Source: Tomocerus qinae (taxonomy: Eukaryota > Arthropoda > Collembola > Entomobryomorpha > Tomoceridae). Taken from it: a DNA stretch of 64,000 nucleotides. Positions 14,601 to 28,500 of this stretch are shown piece by piece. How positions within the stretch are numbered: position 1 is the stretch's first letter; each line of letters begins with the position of its first letter. Where the stretch lies: the NCBI GenBank assembly GCA_020055645.1, contig CM034547.1:7239280-7303279 (forward strand), written 5' to 3'. Under the pieces are notes generated by a model. The model worked only from the letters and a program-made list of their open reading frames with translations. It was not told the DNA's origin and searched no databases. The position numbers were made by a program, and so were the translations under genes.

Positions 14601-17600
14601 CTTATTGTTACTCAGTCCGTAATAGCAAAATGCTTTTCCTATTATTCTTTTTCTGATTCTGATTGTTATTCTGAATGTGTTCTCTTCCTTAGCTTTTTCT
14701 GTTTCTTTTCTTTGGATTCTCATACTTAACAAGAACAACAGTCACTTCAGGTGAAACACACACATACAAAGAGAAAGAATTCTGACTTTACAACCAACTA
14801 AATCAAGACATTACTATTGCTCAACCTATTCTCTATAGAAGACATGGATTTATGTAGTTTGTACTTTGCTTTAAAAAAAGTAAATAGGATTAACCACTAA
14901 GTACCTACATAAGTACGCTTTGGTTTCCCTTCCTTTGCTAAGATGCTGAAATGATACAGATTTTTCTAGATGAGCTGACAAGACAAGAAAACTCTCATGA
15001 ATCACAATCCGTTTTAAAGCACAAGATTCCATCTGATGGCAAATCTCATCTGTCTTGTGTTTGTTCCTTATAAAACTTGTGTATAAGATTATACTCGAGT
15101 ATAAAGCTCCGTTTATGCATGGCTAGTTAGTTAGCTACATTAGCTCGACTTATGTTCATCATGTGGAATTTTATTAACAACCGATAATACTGTCACATGC
15201 TTCCTTTTTCGAACGATAATTTATCGCTATCGTTTCTTTCATTTAAGTCATTAAATCTTGGGTGACATGACATGACACTACGACATTTACTAACACAACC
15301 CCATGAAAACCCTCCTAACATGTACTCACAAACATTTCTGCATCCATTATTTACAAGTATGACAATTGAGATATCTGTAAAATAAGTTTTATTAGTACTA
15401 CTAGTACCTATAGATAATTAGCCTAAAGCTTTACATACTAAGTATAATAGTAGGGCATGTATGTTAACTGGACTGAATCTAAATCAGACATCGCCAAGCC
15501 CAAGCCTATAATAAGTATACTTATATAGTCATACATGGAGCCAGGTAATATATCACGATATTACGTAAAAGTCAAAGAAGACTAATGGATAGGGTCTGGG
15601 GACATTTCCAATGAAACATAACGCACTTGTGTATTATTTACGGTTTAACTATTATTTTAATGCGAAATTTAAAAGGTGCAATAAAATATGAAATTAGGAC
15701 AGGACATGGCAATAGATTTACTACTTGTGTGGATATTAAACCATAACTTTTAGTCAAATCTATTATTTTCTTCCGTTGCTCTGATCTCATGAGAAAGGAA
15801 TCTGTAGGCGAATAAAACGAGGAAAATAAAATTTACTCTTTGCTTAGGATGGCTATAACAGATATCACAGCAGAGATGATTATACTGTTATTGCATGTAC
15901 CTAGGATACATATTAATGTAGTTAGTTATTACTGAGATGTGCGAATGAGATGAGTGAACGATATTCTAAGTGAGAGCTTTAGGCTACGTTAGAGCAACTG
16001 AATCTAAATTCTTACGATTAGCAATCTAAAGTAATCTAATGTATAGTAATGTAATAGTAGAGCTGTATTCTGTCTTGACCATCTACATATCTATCTACCT
16101 ATCTCCACACACATTAAGAATATGTATGTTTTGTGTATCTGTATTTTAAATGTATACAAATAAACAAAGTACGTCTCCGTGCACAGAGAGAGAGAAAATG
16201 CAGTGCATGGAAATAATTAAAATAAACAGGAGCAGAATAGCTTTTGCTCACATCTACCTCTGGTTTCCCTATAATAATTATTGTAAATAATGTAGGTAGT
16301 TTTATAGCAGTATTGTTTCATGGGGATATGTAAATGGATTTATAAGTATACCTTTATATGTAGGTATGTACAGATTAAAGTCAAGTCGAATCTCATTGAT
16401 ATTCCATTCGCGGAAAATTGCCGCTGCGGAGGAATCAATTCTTTTTGGTAAAAAAGAGTTATGGTAGGGAGTCGGAAAGTGGCATGTCTTGACTTATATG
16501 TTACTTCTATCCACCTTACTACACTATCTATTACATTACTATACTATATACCCATATAATATTTTATACAAAGTTCCTACTATACCATATAGGTATATAG
16601 GTAAACTACTACTACTATCAGATAGTATATACATATAAGACATAGTGTGTCTTGGCAGTACGTTAGATCTCTCCTACCTTTATCACACATGTACATAATA
16701 TATAATAGAAAAAGATGTGATGCGTTTTGTTGTCTTTTAGCATTGTGAGGTTAAAGGGGTCAGCAGGGGGAGTCGAGTCCATCTGTTCTTCTCTGTCCTT
16801 TCTTATAAGAAATCTCAGATGAGCATGCAGAATGCAATGCTCAGTCCAGCTCGATGAAACGAAACAGAGGCATACATAAGATGAGATTCTTGAAATCCAT
16901 GCAAGTTGGGTTGTTACGTTACATTGTTATGTATCGTGTTAGTAAATACTACACATGCATGTCTGTTAATGCACAAGTTCTGTCCTGTCCACTAGACACA
17001 CATGAAGAGACCCAGGAATGCTAACTACATACTTATGTGTACAAAAAGTACATATGGGTAGGATTATTAAGGGAATATCTATCTGTTATGTTGGAAATCC
17101 AATGGACTGCAAACAACCCAAAAAGTTCAACAGGTGAATGAACTGAGCTGGAGAGTGGAGTAGAGTAAAGTGAAGATACAGATAGGTAATAAGCTAAGGA
17201 AAAATAAACTTTTACAGATGCTACTACACAGATACATTTGCATCACATCATAACGCAAAAACTGTTTCCCTTATCGTAAAAATTGGCATACGAACAGAAA
17301 AAATTATATGACTTGATTGCACACATCACTCTTCACTTGACTTGACTCGCAAATGAAAAGAAATCAAACAATACACTGCTATTTGTACTCCCAAGAAAGC
17401 AGCCACCACAATCTCAGTTTGCCTCCCTAGGATCATCTTACTATTAACAATGAACAGACTGAGACGCTGTGGCAAAGCTAATTTGCACTTCTCTTCTTAC
17501 TGTTACGTAAAACTAAATTCTTCTTGGGAAGTTCTCTCTCGCATTGGCTACTATCTTCCTTACTTATTTTGACGGTTGGCTATTTGTTACCTGTTCCTTC

Positions 17601-19436
17601 TTAGACAGTGTCCAATCCAACTTTAGATTCTATTCTTATTCTTAACTTCTCAAATTGCTTTTCCTACTGGTTGAAATCTCTCGTGTACTATGCACTATGC
17701 ATTATTTGTACTTTGTCTGGTACCTACTAAAAGGAATTGTGCATAGCACATGCAAGACACAACACCTGTTCCTCACTTCTCCTTACATAGTAATCACAAG
17801 CATGTAAGGACATATTCCTTCACAGTATTGTTCAGAGGCAATGTATCACAATCAAAGAACCACAGTGCATTGATAACTTTTATTTATGATACTATCAAAA
17901 CGAAACGGACATTTATACATTAATTGTCTCTGCACTCCCGCTTATTACAATTTGTTACTCTGTTTTGGGACACACATTAACAATGACATTTACATAACAA
18001 TTGTAAGTAAAATCGCAATAAAGACTAGCCTATGTATTACTATTTCCTACTCGACCCTACCTAAGACAGAATTCTCTAAACTAAAAGACGTGTAACTTTA
18101 CAATACATTAGAGTGAATTATCCTCTAAAGTAAGGATAATTTTACTTTTTCAGACAAAAACATTCGTGAGGTTAGGTTTCATCATAACTGGGCATACGGT
18201 AAGTTAAGGTGCAAGAAAAACTATGTAATAGACTACCATAAATTACACATCCAGTTATTCCTAATATTACTATTTTATTACCAACGAATGAATGTCTCGC
18301 TTTAATTTGATGAAAATAAAAGAATCATAGTTATATAGGTACGGGTCACACTAGTAGAAGGATTAGGTATATTATGTCACATATATATAAAATTTTATAC
18401 TACATGCATTCTACCGTAAGTAGGTAGTATTAACAACAACGTGAGTTCACTACAGTTTTGTACTATGTATAAAATACGTGCCACGGTCTTATGGTCAAGT
18501 CTCGTCCCTGGTCGTCACTCTTTATCAGAAATTGAGTAGCCTGGGAGAAACATAATGATATTCTTCTACTGTGTAATTTGGAGCAATTGGAAATTCTGAA
18601 ACGTTTCGTTCCTTCTGGCCATCATCTTTCGTCCACAGACTCTCTCACTCAGTCAGTCAGTCAATTTCATATTATTCTGTAGGATGCCAAGTGATGCGAG
18701 TGAGTGATATCATATTATCATTAAATTCCCCTTCTTTTTGGTTACATTCTCATTACATTACATTAGATCCTCTAAACTTGGTCTCTGTTACACAGTTTTA
18801 AACAACACTTTTCCCATATGCCTATATGTTTACTTGACCTGAGACGCGATTTCATTTGTACTTTCCTCTGAAATCCTATGTAACCAGCAAAAACAATACC
18901 TAAATAGCATCTGATCTAATCATAAGTAAGCTACATGGCAATAACAAAGATATAACCTAGCACTTTTTAATTTTATTGGGACCACGTAGAGTAATTTCAA
19001 TGAACAAACTATATACTTAGATAATTCTTTCCTCACAAACCAATCTAAATTTTAACATCTGTCTTATTCTTATTACATCTTGCTACACAAACAAAATGCT
19101 ATCAACTATAACTACATATCAACAGCATATCACTATGAACTTAAATGGACTCTCAACTTTTATTAGTGTTATTACACGAATTGATAGCTCATATGTGGTA
19201 GAACTTTTTTATTTTAGCATGTTTTTACACAAAGGACATTACAGTGGCCTTAATTCTCTTTCTCTACTAGTGTTATATATAATTAGAAGTTCTTTGCTCA
19301 CCCTGTGAACACATTATTAGAATAAATAGTTGAGTACTTCTTATGCTATTGTCCATACAATTTACAAGTCCAGTTTTTGCTAAGCTCTGCACTTAGTATA
19401 TACTTAAGTAGGTATAATTAATTTCCTTTTGCTTAC
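11652..19436 (-). other. grainyhead intron 5 (7.8 kb)
   Basis: Donor GTAAGC, acceptor TTTTCAG. A+T-rich with a small hairpin (13396-13438) and a short CAGT run (18647-18663). No coding block or RNA gene recognised. Confidence 0.88.
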
Positions 19437-19548
19437 CTGCGTCTAGTATCCGTTGTTTCACACTATGCTGTCTTCCGTGCCAGAATTGCCAGGCTTTGAT
19501 TTCATCTTCGGGACTCTTTTCTTCTCGGAACACCAACATTACCACCGT
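19437..19548 (-). CDS. grh: grainyhead exon 5: CP2 DNA-binding domain, second core block (residues 462-498 plus 1 nt)
   Basis: Fifth coding exon, 112 nt, between a T-rich acceptor ending TTTTGCAG and the donor GTAAGC. It encodes VVMLVFREEKSPEDE (463-477), IKAWQFWHGRQ (478-488) and HSVKQRILDA (489-498). Every residue fits the fly Grainyhead core except small changes such as Gly for Ser in WH(S/G)RQ. This segment belongs to the DNA-binding fold. The final G combines with AT at the start of exon 6 to give Asp499. It sits alone, 12.1 kb downstream of exon 4 and 7.8 kb upstream of exon 6, so it would be missed without the family pattern. Confidence 0.96.
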
Positions 19549-22500
19549 CTGCAAAACAAAATTAAATATTTTCACATTAATTACAAGTTTCATATTGCTA
19601 CTGAGCATTGTACTAACGTTATAGGGATTGTTGTGTACGACCTAAGGGCATTCACTACAGGTTATACATTATTTCACTTCATTAGAAGATTAGCTATTCA
19701 GACTACTGCTGTTATTTAGATATATATTTTTTCTAGTACACGTTTTTATATTTTCTCCCTTTTGTCACTTCTGATAATAATGTGACACAATGCGAATCCA
19801 AATCAGAGCAACCATAAGCTTATCTGCATAATATTAGTATACTTAATGACAATAAATAAATGATAGGTACCTAAAGGCAAACAAAGCTTGATTCGATTCT
19901 CGAGTGTTTGTTAGCCACCTACCTGTTACTTAGATGCAGTAAATAAGTAGTTTAGTCTAGTCTAGACTGATGGGATGAGATGGACATTGACAAGAACATG
20001 CTTCTGCTGACTGATAATGATAATCGAACCAGTTAACTAACCATCAGTCACTCATATGTACTACTGAGCCAAACCAATCCAAAATATTAGCTCTCATAAA
20101 TAAATATATTCAAAGAAATCAACTAACAATACCAACTCAGCATCCCATTAACATTCCTCCTGTCACTGAGCTTTATTCTACACATTGTTTCATTTTGGTA
20201 CATGCATATGCAAATATTTTTATGTCAAAATCCAGCTGACACAAAATCTACTAGGTACCTACTTAATAAGATTTAGATACCTACTTATTATATGTATCCT
20301 ATTTACAAATCCATAAAACTTTTATTCGTCAATTACAAAGAGTATGTAAATAGGAGTGCGAGTGTCCACTGGTCACAGCAGCAGCAGATGATCTGGTCAG
20401 TCTGCCCACTTAGTATCTATCATCGACAAACTGACTAGTACTTATTAAGTTAGTTAGGTAGTAGAAGTGTATCAGATCGGAATGTATCAAATCAGAAAAG
20501 GATTATCATCGAAGATTTACATAGGAGATAGGAATGCTACAGTACGAGGACATGAAATCACCAGCAATAACTCATGAAAGAGCAGCAGGGCAATAAGCAA
20601 TTATTGCATAGTTTGATTTAACTGTGCAAAGCGACCTGCTCCCCTCATTTTTGCAATTTTTTCTTGCTTTTAGCTAAGGAGTGGGCGCTTGAGTTCTCTC
20701 TTCTGCTCTCCTATCGTCTCAATATAAATCATGTAGTTGAAGAAAAGAAAAGAAAACAGCCACAACAGTTTCAATTCAAATCAAGTACAGTAATCTGTCG
20801 ACCTGACTCACTTGACTTGATTTGACTATTTCTATGAATGACTAACACCAACACAACAGTTCACTAACCAAACCAACACGAGATGAAACAATTTTTATAT
20901 ATTTTCACATCTAGTAACTAATGTACTACTCTGCCAAACCCACCAATAATAACAATAACATAATTCTGACAGACTTTGATTTGATTCCTTTCTCATCTGC
21001 TTCTCAAACTTTTAAATTCAGAACGCTAGAGACACGTTGGACTAGTACATACGTATTGTAGTAGTAGTAGGACTACTTGTTGAGTCTAAAAATCACCTCC
21101 CACGGTTAGCACCCCATAAAACCCTCATTAAATTTAATGAAACAAGACTATAGAGCTAACTTGACTTTTTCTAAGTGTTAAATAAATGGCTATTGCACAT
21201 GTCTTTCGTTTTCATGGTTAGTAGAAACCAGATGATAGTCAAAACTTTTACGCTGTTTCATTAATGACTCATAAAAATAAAGTTCAAATCATAAATATGT
21301 TGAATTTCTTATAATTTGTACTATTTTCTCTAAGAGATACGCAATTCTCTATGCATTACAATAATTCGAAAAAGTAGGAACAAGACTAAATGATCAGGAC
21401 AGCCGTTAGAACCACTAAATTTTATTCTACATAGGTCTACGTGTAATATTTTCTCATAAACCGTTGCTGTGCACATTTATTTCTCTTGATATGTATCAGT
21501 AATACTTACAATTGTGGCAGATACATACATCATAAAATGTGTATAATTTCAAATGAACAGAATCAAGTGTTGAGATAACGAGGAGAGAATGTTAAATGAA
21601 ATAGTGCCTCCAGGAGTCAGCGGCAGCTAAAGACATAGAACACATCAATTTACTGAATAATATGTACAATATAACACTAACTAACAGTCTTCCCAACTAA
21701 AGTCACTCAATTGATGTGGCCAAGCTCGGCCTGATCTTCTGGTGGTCGTAAAACACCAAAGAACACAAGGCAACATTCAAAACATCATTACTTACAACTA
21801 CTAATCCAATTCACAATCAGCCAGTTCCTTCGCTGAAAGAAAGAAACTTACTAACCAACATTAAATGACCACTGTAGAGTGTGTATGCCTCCTGTGTAAT
21901 AATAATATAGTGTTTATTGAAGATTAGTATTTGTACATAGTAGTTGTAAGTAGTAAAGCATGTTAATCAGAATACATTGAGCAGTTTCAGTCAACACTGT
22001 CCTTTTTCTGATCTGACTCCCTTCTTATGAATATTTATCATAATTCCACAATGAGGAAGTATAAATTAAACAATTCTCCATCTCTGACACATCAATCACT
22101 CTCCGAAAGCAATGAATGGTCAGTTAAGAAATCTATGCTGTTGTTTATTTCAATTTTTGTAATTCAAATAATCACTTGCCTTCTTGTAGTTTTCTAATTC
22201 AATGTGATTATTTTGTTTGGGTACATAATTACTACACACTCTATGCAACAGCACCTGATCAAAGAAATTTCATTAAACTATAGGAATCTATTTTGTTGAA
22301 AGTAATAGGGGCATAGCCTTAAAGAAACTCATAAATTCAATTTACAACAGATAAGTAATGCTTTAAATGATAAGGGTGGCCAATTAATTGGCAACAGGAC
22401 AAGATATACAATCATTACGTATTTTATCATCTATTTTCTTTTACACCACTACCATTCCATATACTTGCAATTAGCTACCTATATGTAGTAGTTTTTATTG

Positions 22501-25500
22501 ATTGATCCGCAGTCAGTATGACTCGATCGTTTTCGACTTCTAGAAACTGAAAATTTACATTTCAACACTCATGAGTATCTAGGTATGTGTGTTTGTAGGA
22601 GAGAATATGGCTGCCCTATTGCATTTCATTGTATACATAGTAGATCTGATAACGGATAAGCAAGGCCGACTTTCGGCATTGGGAATCGTGATTGCTCTGG
22701 AAAATGCCTTGTCATTCTGTATCTATTATTTCTTTGGGCTTATTTGCTTACGTACTGCTTATAGATATTAGGCATGGTTAGTGCATGCAAAATTCAGAGA
22801 TACCTATGCTAAATAAGCCATTGCATCAGTGTAGTCGTAATAATTTCTTTTGTATTGTTGGGGGTGCCATTACATAATAACGTGCTTATACATTATTAAT
22901 GTATTTCTTATCTACACAGATCATCTCTACCAATGTTCATACACAGAGGTATTAATACATTAAAACCTAGTCTTGGAATACAGCAACATGACACACATAC
23001 TGCAATGAACAAATAGTAGCCAGGAGTTATCGATCAGATAAACGTACTCATAGCTACTACCACATTGGACTCCCTTCCTCACAATAAATGCAGAATGCAG
23101 ATTATGTACACAATGACATACATGACACCCAGCTGCACGCAGCACACGTTTAGCATCGTGACTTTTCTTTGTAATCTCTTTTAATACACTAAAAGTTACA
23201 AATATAGTTCCCAATAAATAAGGGAGCCAACGGATATGCTGTTAAATCACATGCATGAACACCTACCTTCGGATAAAAACATTAATAATTGCATACACGG
23301 AAGAAATCTCAATATAATAGGAACTAACGAGTCATTCCAAATATATAAACTACAAATCCAACCCCTGCATTCAATGTAGAATTAAAAATGTCTTTACAAT
23401 AATGTAATCAAAGAATCAGGATCTTGGCAAGACATCATTTCAGCTACCGACGCTAACCGCAAAGTATGCAATTTGGGCGAATTTAATCAGTGAAGCTAAC
23501 AATAATCCAGCCCCAGTCAGCCAAGCAGAGCAATAAGGTACGAGATACACACTACATTGAAAGTAACTTGACTACATTAGGCCGTTGTGTTTACGCAGCG
23601 TATCTGTGCGGTCAGTTTACGCAATCAATGAGAACATGCTCTATTCGGCATGTATTTTTTATTAATTTCCAGTCTGCAGGACAAGACAATGTATTTCTGT
23701 ATTTATATCATTTGGATTGAGATTTGGTTCATTTATATACTGGATATGCAATAATAATAGGTGCACTACGATTCTACATTGTGAATATGGTATACGAATA
23801 AACAAATCATAAAAAATACTAAGAACAATGCAAAATTGTATGAATTATTATACAGTCTTGCAGTTGTGAATTAATAGGCTACCTCATCAGTCATCAGGTA
23901 ACGTGATTGAAATTAGAATCCTGAGAAAAAGTGTTTTACATCAGATGGGTGGCACGCGTCAGATTAATCAGTCAATTATTTGGCAGGGCTTGGCAATTTT
24001 GGCTCTATCCTAACCACTCTTGTATTTTATTTTATTATATCTTAAAATTGTCAGGTTGTTTGTATATCTATAGATTCAAAAGGAAAACTCAGTAGCCTGT
24101 ACATCTGTTTCATTGATATCATGAGTAACATAATTAACAGACATTAGAGTCACAGAAAAACAATAGTACTGTAGCTACTTGATGGAAAACACAATGGCTG
24201 GCAACCCACTGATTATATATGAATGAATGAACAGTGAAAACTATGTCGATCAATTTATCACGTCTTTATGTGCAGTACGATGGCTATCGCCGTGCATCCC
24301 AGTGAAATTCAATCCTAATCTGATTCCAATGCAATACAATCAAATAATAACTTCTGCAGCCATACACAGATACACTCTCTCTTGCTCATGCAATAAGTAA
24401 TGCCCAGGCGAGAAGACACAAAACAAACAGCACGAACGATTTGTTCTTTCGATTGCTCTCTCACAATCAGTCAGTCTCAATGCAAGTCATAATATATTCA
24501 TACAAATGTATATGTAGAACCTATCTCTATAGAGTACACACATAAATGTCATAACACTACATAAGTTAACATTTACACGACTACCACTAACTACCTGTCT
24601 ACTGCATCACAAGAAAAGGTACGAAAGTATTTGTGTAGTTATATGTATAGTAACAGATTATACATTGGATTATATAACTATATACTTTGGTAAACTAACC
24701 CTTTCCCTTTCTTCCCTCTCTGTGCATAAAGAGAGACGTTTTAATTGCTTAACTTGGAAGCAGTAAGTAGAAGGGATAACAAAACAATCACATAGCTAAT
24801 AAAAATAACACGAGAGTCATGAAACGAACCAACTCATCCCATCTGAGTGAGCTGCAAACATAACATCTACATTTGTGCTATACTCGAAGTTTGAAAAGGC
24901 ACTACCATTTAATTATGAATATAACTTCATTTCATCATCCTGATGTAACAACGCACTGTAACAGAATCAACCAGCTAATCTTATTCTTCTCTATTGTTTA
25001 CGACGCACTGTCTGTTATTCCATTTACACGTTCACCTAACAATACGCTCAGACCCAGTTAAAAGTAAGTCTGATTATGAGTTCGAGTAGTAAAAGTAAAG
25101 CATCTACTTACTACTTACAGACCAAATGACTCTTTTTACAATAAGATTGCGTTTGCCTTTTCATTTTACTATTTTCTCTCGTTATACTTTTTGTGGGTTT
25201 ATATTCCATTGTGATGGGATCTGATGGCTTGCAATGTTAATAAAATATATGGAATTGCTTGCTCATATTTTCGTGATTTCACCTGCTTATATTCTTCACG
25301 ATAAGCGCTTCGCTGTCAAATGAATAGTTTGCTTTACTTTGTTCTTGAACCATACATTTGCTATGCGTTGTTTTGCTCCATACAAACTTAGGGTTAATTT
25401 TTTTTCTCTACCGTATACTAAACTAAGCCAATACTAAACATACACATCATCCCCGCCTGTTGTAGGTATAATGACCATTACAATGCACTGTAGAATTCTA

Positions 25501-28500
25501 TTCTCACTATATATTGCAAGGCTACAAGAAATGCAGCGTAGTTGTCGTTAAAGGGAGTTTTGTGGTTCATTCCTTAATTGAGTTTTATATCATGAGCATA
25601 AAAATGAAAATGAGGTATGTTAATAGGACACGCAGCACCTGAAAATGCCATTAGGATAGAATTGCACTGACTACATAGATTTTAGTAGGATCCCTTAGGT
25701 ATTACATAGACTCAACAATCATCATCATCCATAAAACACTTCTTCAGCACATTCATTCTTATTTTGTTCATTTTATTGTAAAAATATAGATTTACACTGA
25801 TGTTACAATTTTTCCTGAAAACCTGCTAAAACATGGTCCATTTAAAAGCCTGCACACAATTAATGAACTTTGAATTTTTTGTTCACTACAAAATTATATA
25901 CAGGTGAGGGATCCGTCTATTAAAATATATTCGTTCTTACGACAAATCCAACTGCGAGGAAACATTCAATAAATACTGTGCTGCGTAGGTAGGTTTTCGA
26001 CTTCTACGCTTGGCTTTGTTTAGACTGAACTGTACAACATTCTGAAATAGTACATCCATAAAAACGTAAACAATACAATGTCCGATGATGTCCACATACA
26101 ATCCTGTAGTGATGCTGTAGTTACCATCTAGAGACACTGCATTTACCACTTCCCGACTGTTTGGTAGAGATTGCTGGGCTAACTGGCCGAATTATCAAAA
26201 CAATGCATTTTTTGAAAAGAATAGAAATAAGGCGGTTGGACATATTAACAACTAACAGTGTAATAGAAAACAATACAAACGCATTACACTATAGAGTACG
26301 CACAGGCTAACGATGAGAAAGAAACAATGCCTACTTATTGTCAATTTTGAGTTCGCTACTACAATTGCAGTTCAGAGCAGAGTGCAAACAAACACAAAGT
26401 CTGGAGTACACTCCACCCAAGGTGAATATATCTGACACGCTATCCGCTTAACATGACATCCATAAAGATGATTATTCTTTATTTTTTGGTGTTATGTAGA
26501 ACATAAAACGATGCAACATTTGTATTTAGTCACAACATCCGAATCTCTCCATTGCATAATTCACTTATTGGCATATGGACATGAGTTAAAAGTCAGTCAG
26601 CAGAAATAAGAGCAAAAGTTTTGTCACGTAGTAGATCTGACCAGGTTTAGACTTTGAAGGTGTAGTCTCCTTCGTGCAGTAGAAGGATAATGGCATTACT
26701 ACACCTGTCATGACATTTTAAGATTTACATACACCACATAAATAAGTGGTAGGCTAAAATAGGCTTGAGAGATAATATATACGTGCAGTAGATGAAGAGA
26801 CTCTTCCTTAATAAGTTAGGGGGGAAAACAGAGTGCGTGAATACGTTTAAATAGAAAATGAGGATAATGACGGCGATATGAGCATGTAGACAAGAGACGT
26901 AAATTGTATGTTCGAGTTAAATAAGTAAAATGAAGAATTAAAAGGAGGGAAGCCATAATTCATGAATCCTCACTCATGAGATTACCTATCTTCCCTTTTC
27001 CTTTGAGATATTTTTTGTTCGTGGCTCTCACCTAAGTCTTTTAGTTAGTGGATGCTTTCAGGCACATCAGTGCTGGATATAACGCAACTTAAGTAATGCA
27101 CTTACTTTTCTATGAGTCTGTGTATGCACACCATTCCATTTTCTTTCACCTCATTTCATCATATTTATTGTTGACTTTACTTGACTTATGGTTCGTTACT
27201 CCATGCAACTGAAGATCAACCGTGTAAATGTAAACCACACTAAATATACTCCCGCATTGCATACAACCAAAGTCCGCTCAACACATTGCATATGAACATG
27301 TAGAGAAGACATTCGAAAAGGGAGTCCCTGCCGAAACGAAGGAACATGAGGACGAGGACCGCACGCATCATATTATTAATGAACCCTACGGCCAGAACTA
27401 CGAGCGATTCAAAAAAACCAAAAGAAATTGAAATGCACACTTAATACACGAGAACACCAAATAACTATTTAACAGATAGGCTGAGAAGCCCACCGTTGTA
27501 CATCACAATAAATTCTATTACTTATTTGTAAGAGTAAATGTTTTAAATGGATTTTTCTGTCGGTGGAATTGGTTAGTATAGTCAGAACTGCAGCCTGTTG
27601 CATTCAATATTTTAAGTGCACTACTGCATTTACTTTTTATAGTAATCACAGGTGTACCTAAGCCTATAGTTTATGTATTATTTTTTTCTGTCAAATTGAA
27701 TCGGGCCCATTCAATGAAAGCCAAATGAGCTTTCCGTTGTTCTCGGGTGCTACGAAAACAGATAATTCTTTGCATTATTGCAGTAAAACATGAAATCTTA
27801 CATAAGGAACGACTCCTTCCGTCCGTGCCTTCATTTGGGTTTTAGTCAATAAGAAAACGAAACCTCACATCACCAAAAACAATGAGATACCAAGAATTAC
27901 AGCCAAATAAAAGATGTTCGTGTTTCAACCTATCGTGCCATGCACACTCTAACCAAACCAGCATTTTTTTCCACAAAAAGACACACTCGAGTATTGTTTT
28001 TCACCGAATATAAATTAAAAGCTTTTTTCATCCCTGGTGTAACATATCTTATTACCATGCAGTACTTTTGTTTCCAAACATAAGGCAACGGTACAACTTT
28101 ACACGACATTAGGTATTTAACAGTAGAAAAATATCCAAGCTACTAAAAATGTGCATGCAATAAGTGTGGTTTTAGTCACATCGATCCAAAGAATTTATAT
28201 ACCAAAGATAAATATATTCAATCGTGTTTTAAGAAATTCCGTAAGTCACTATATTATTGATATGATGTGACCACCTAACCTTAAACCGCACGTAACATTA
28301 CATGGACCATATAAATCGGATCGTATGTAGGAGCATAAAATGGAAGGAGCTAAGAAAAGTAAAGTCAGAAGCCGAGCGTGAGAAAAATGCAGGAAAATCG
28401 CCTAGGGTCACAAAGTCTTAAGAGTTTCCATCCATTTCACGCAAAGTGGAGGTTTAACGTAACTCACCACATTACACTGTGCACTATAGCAAGCAAAGTC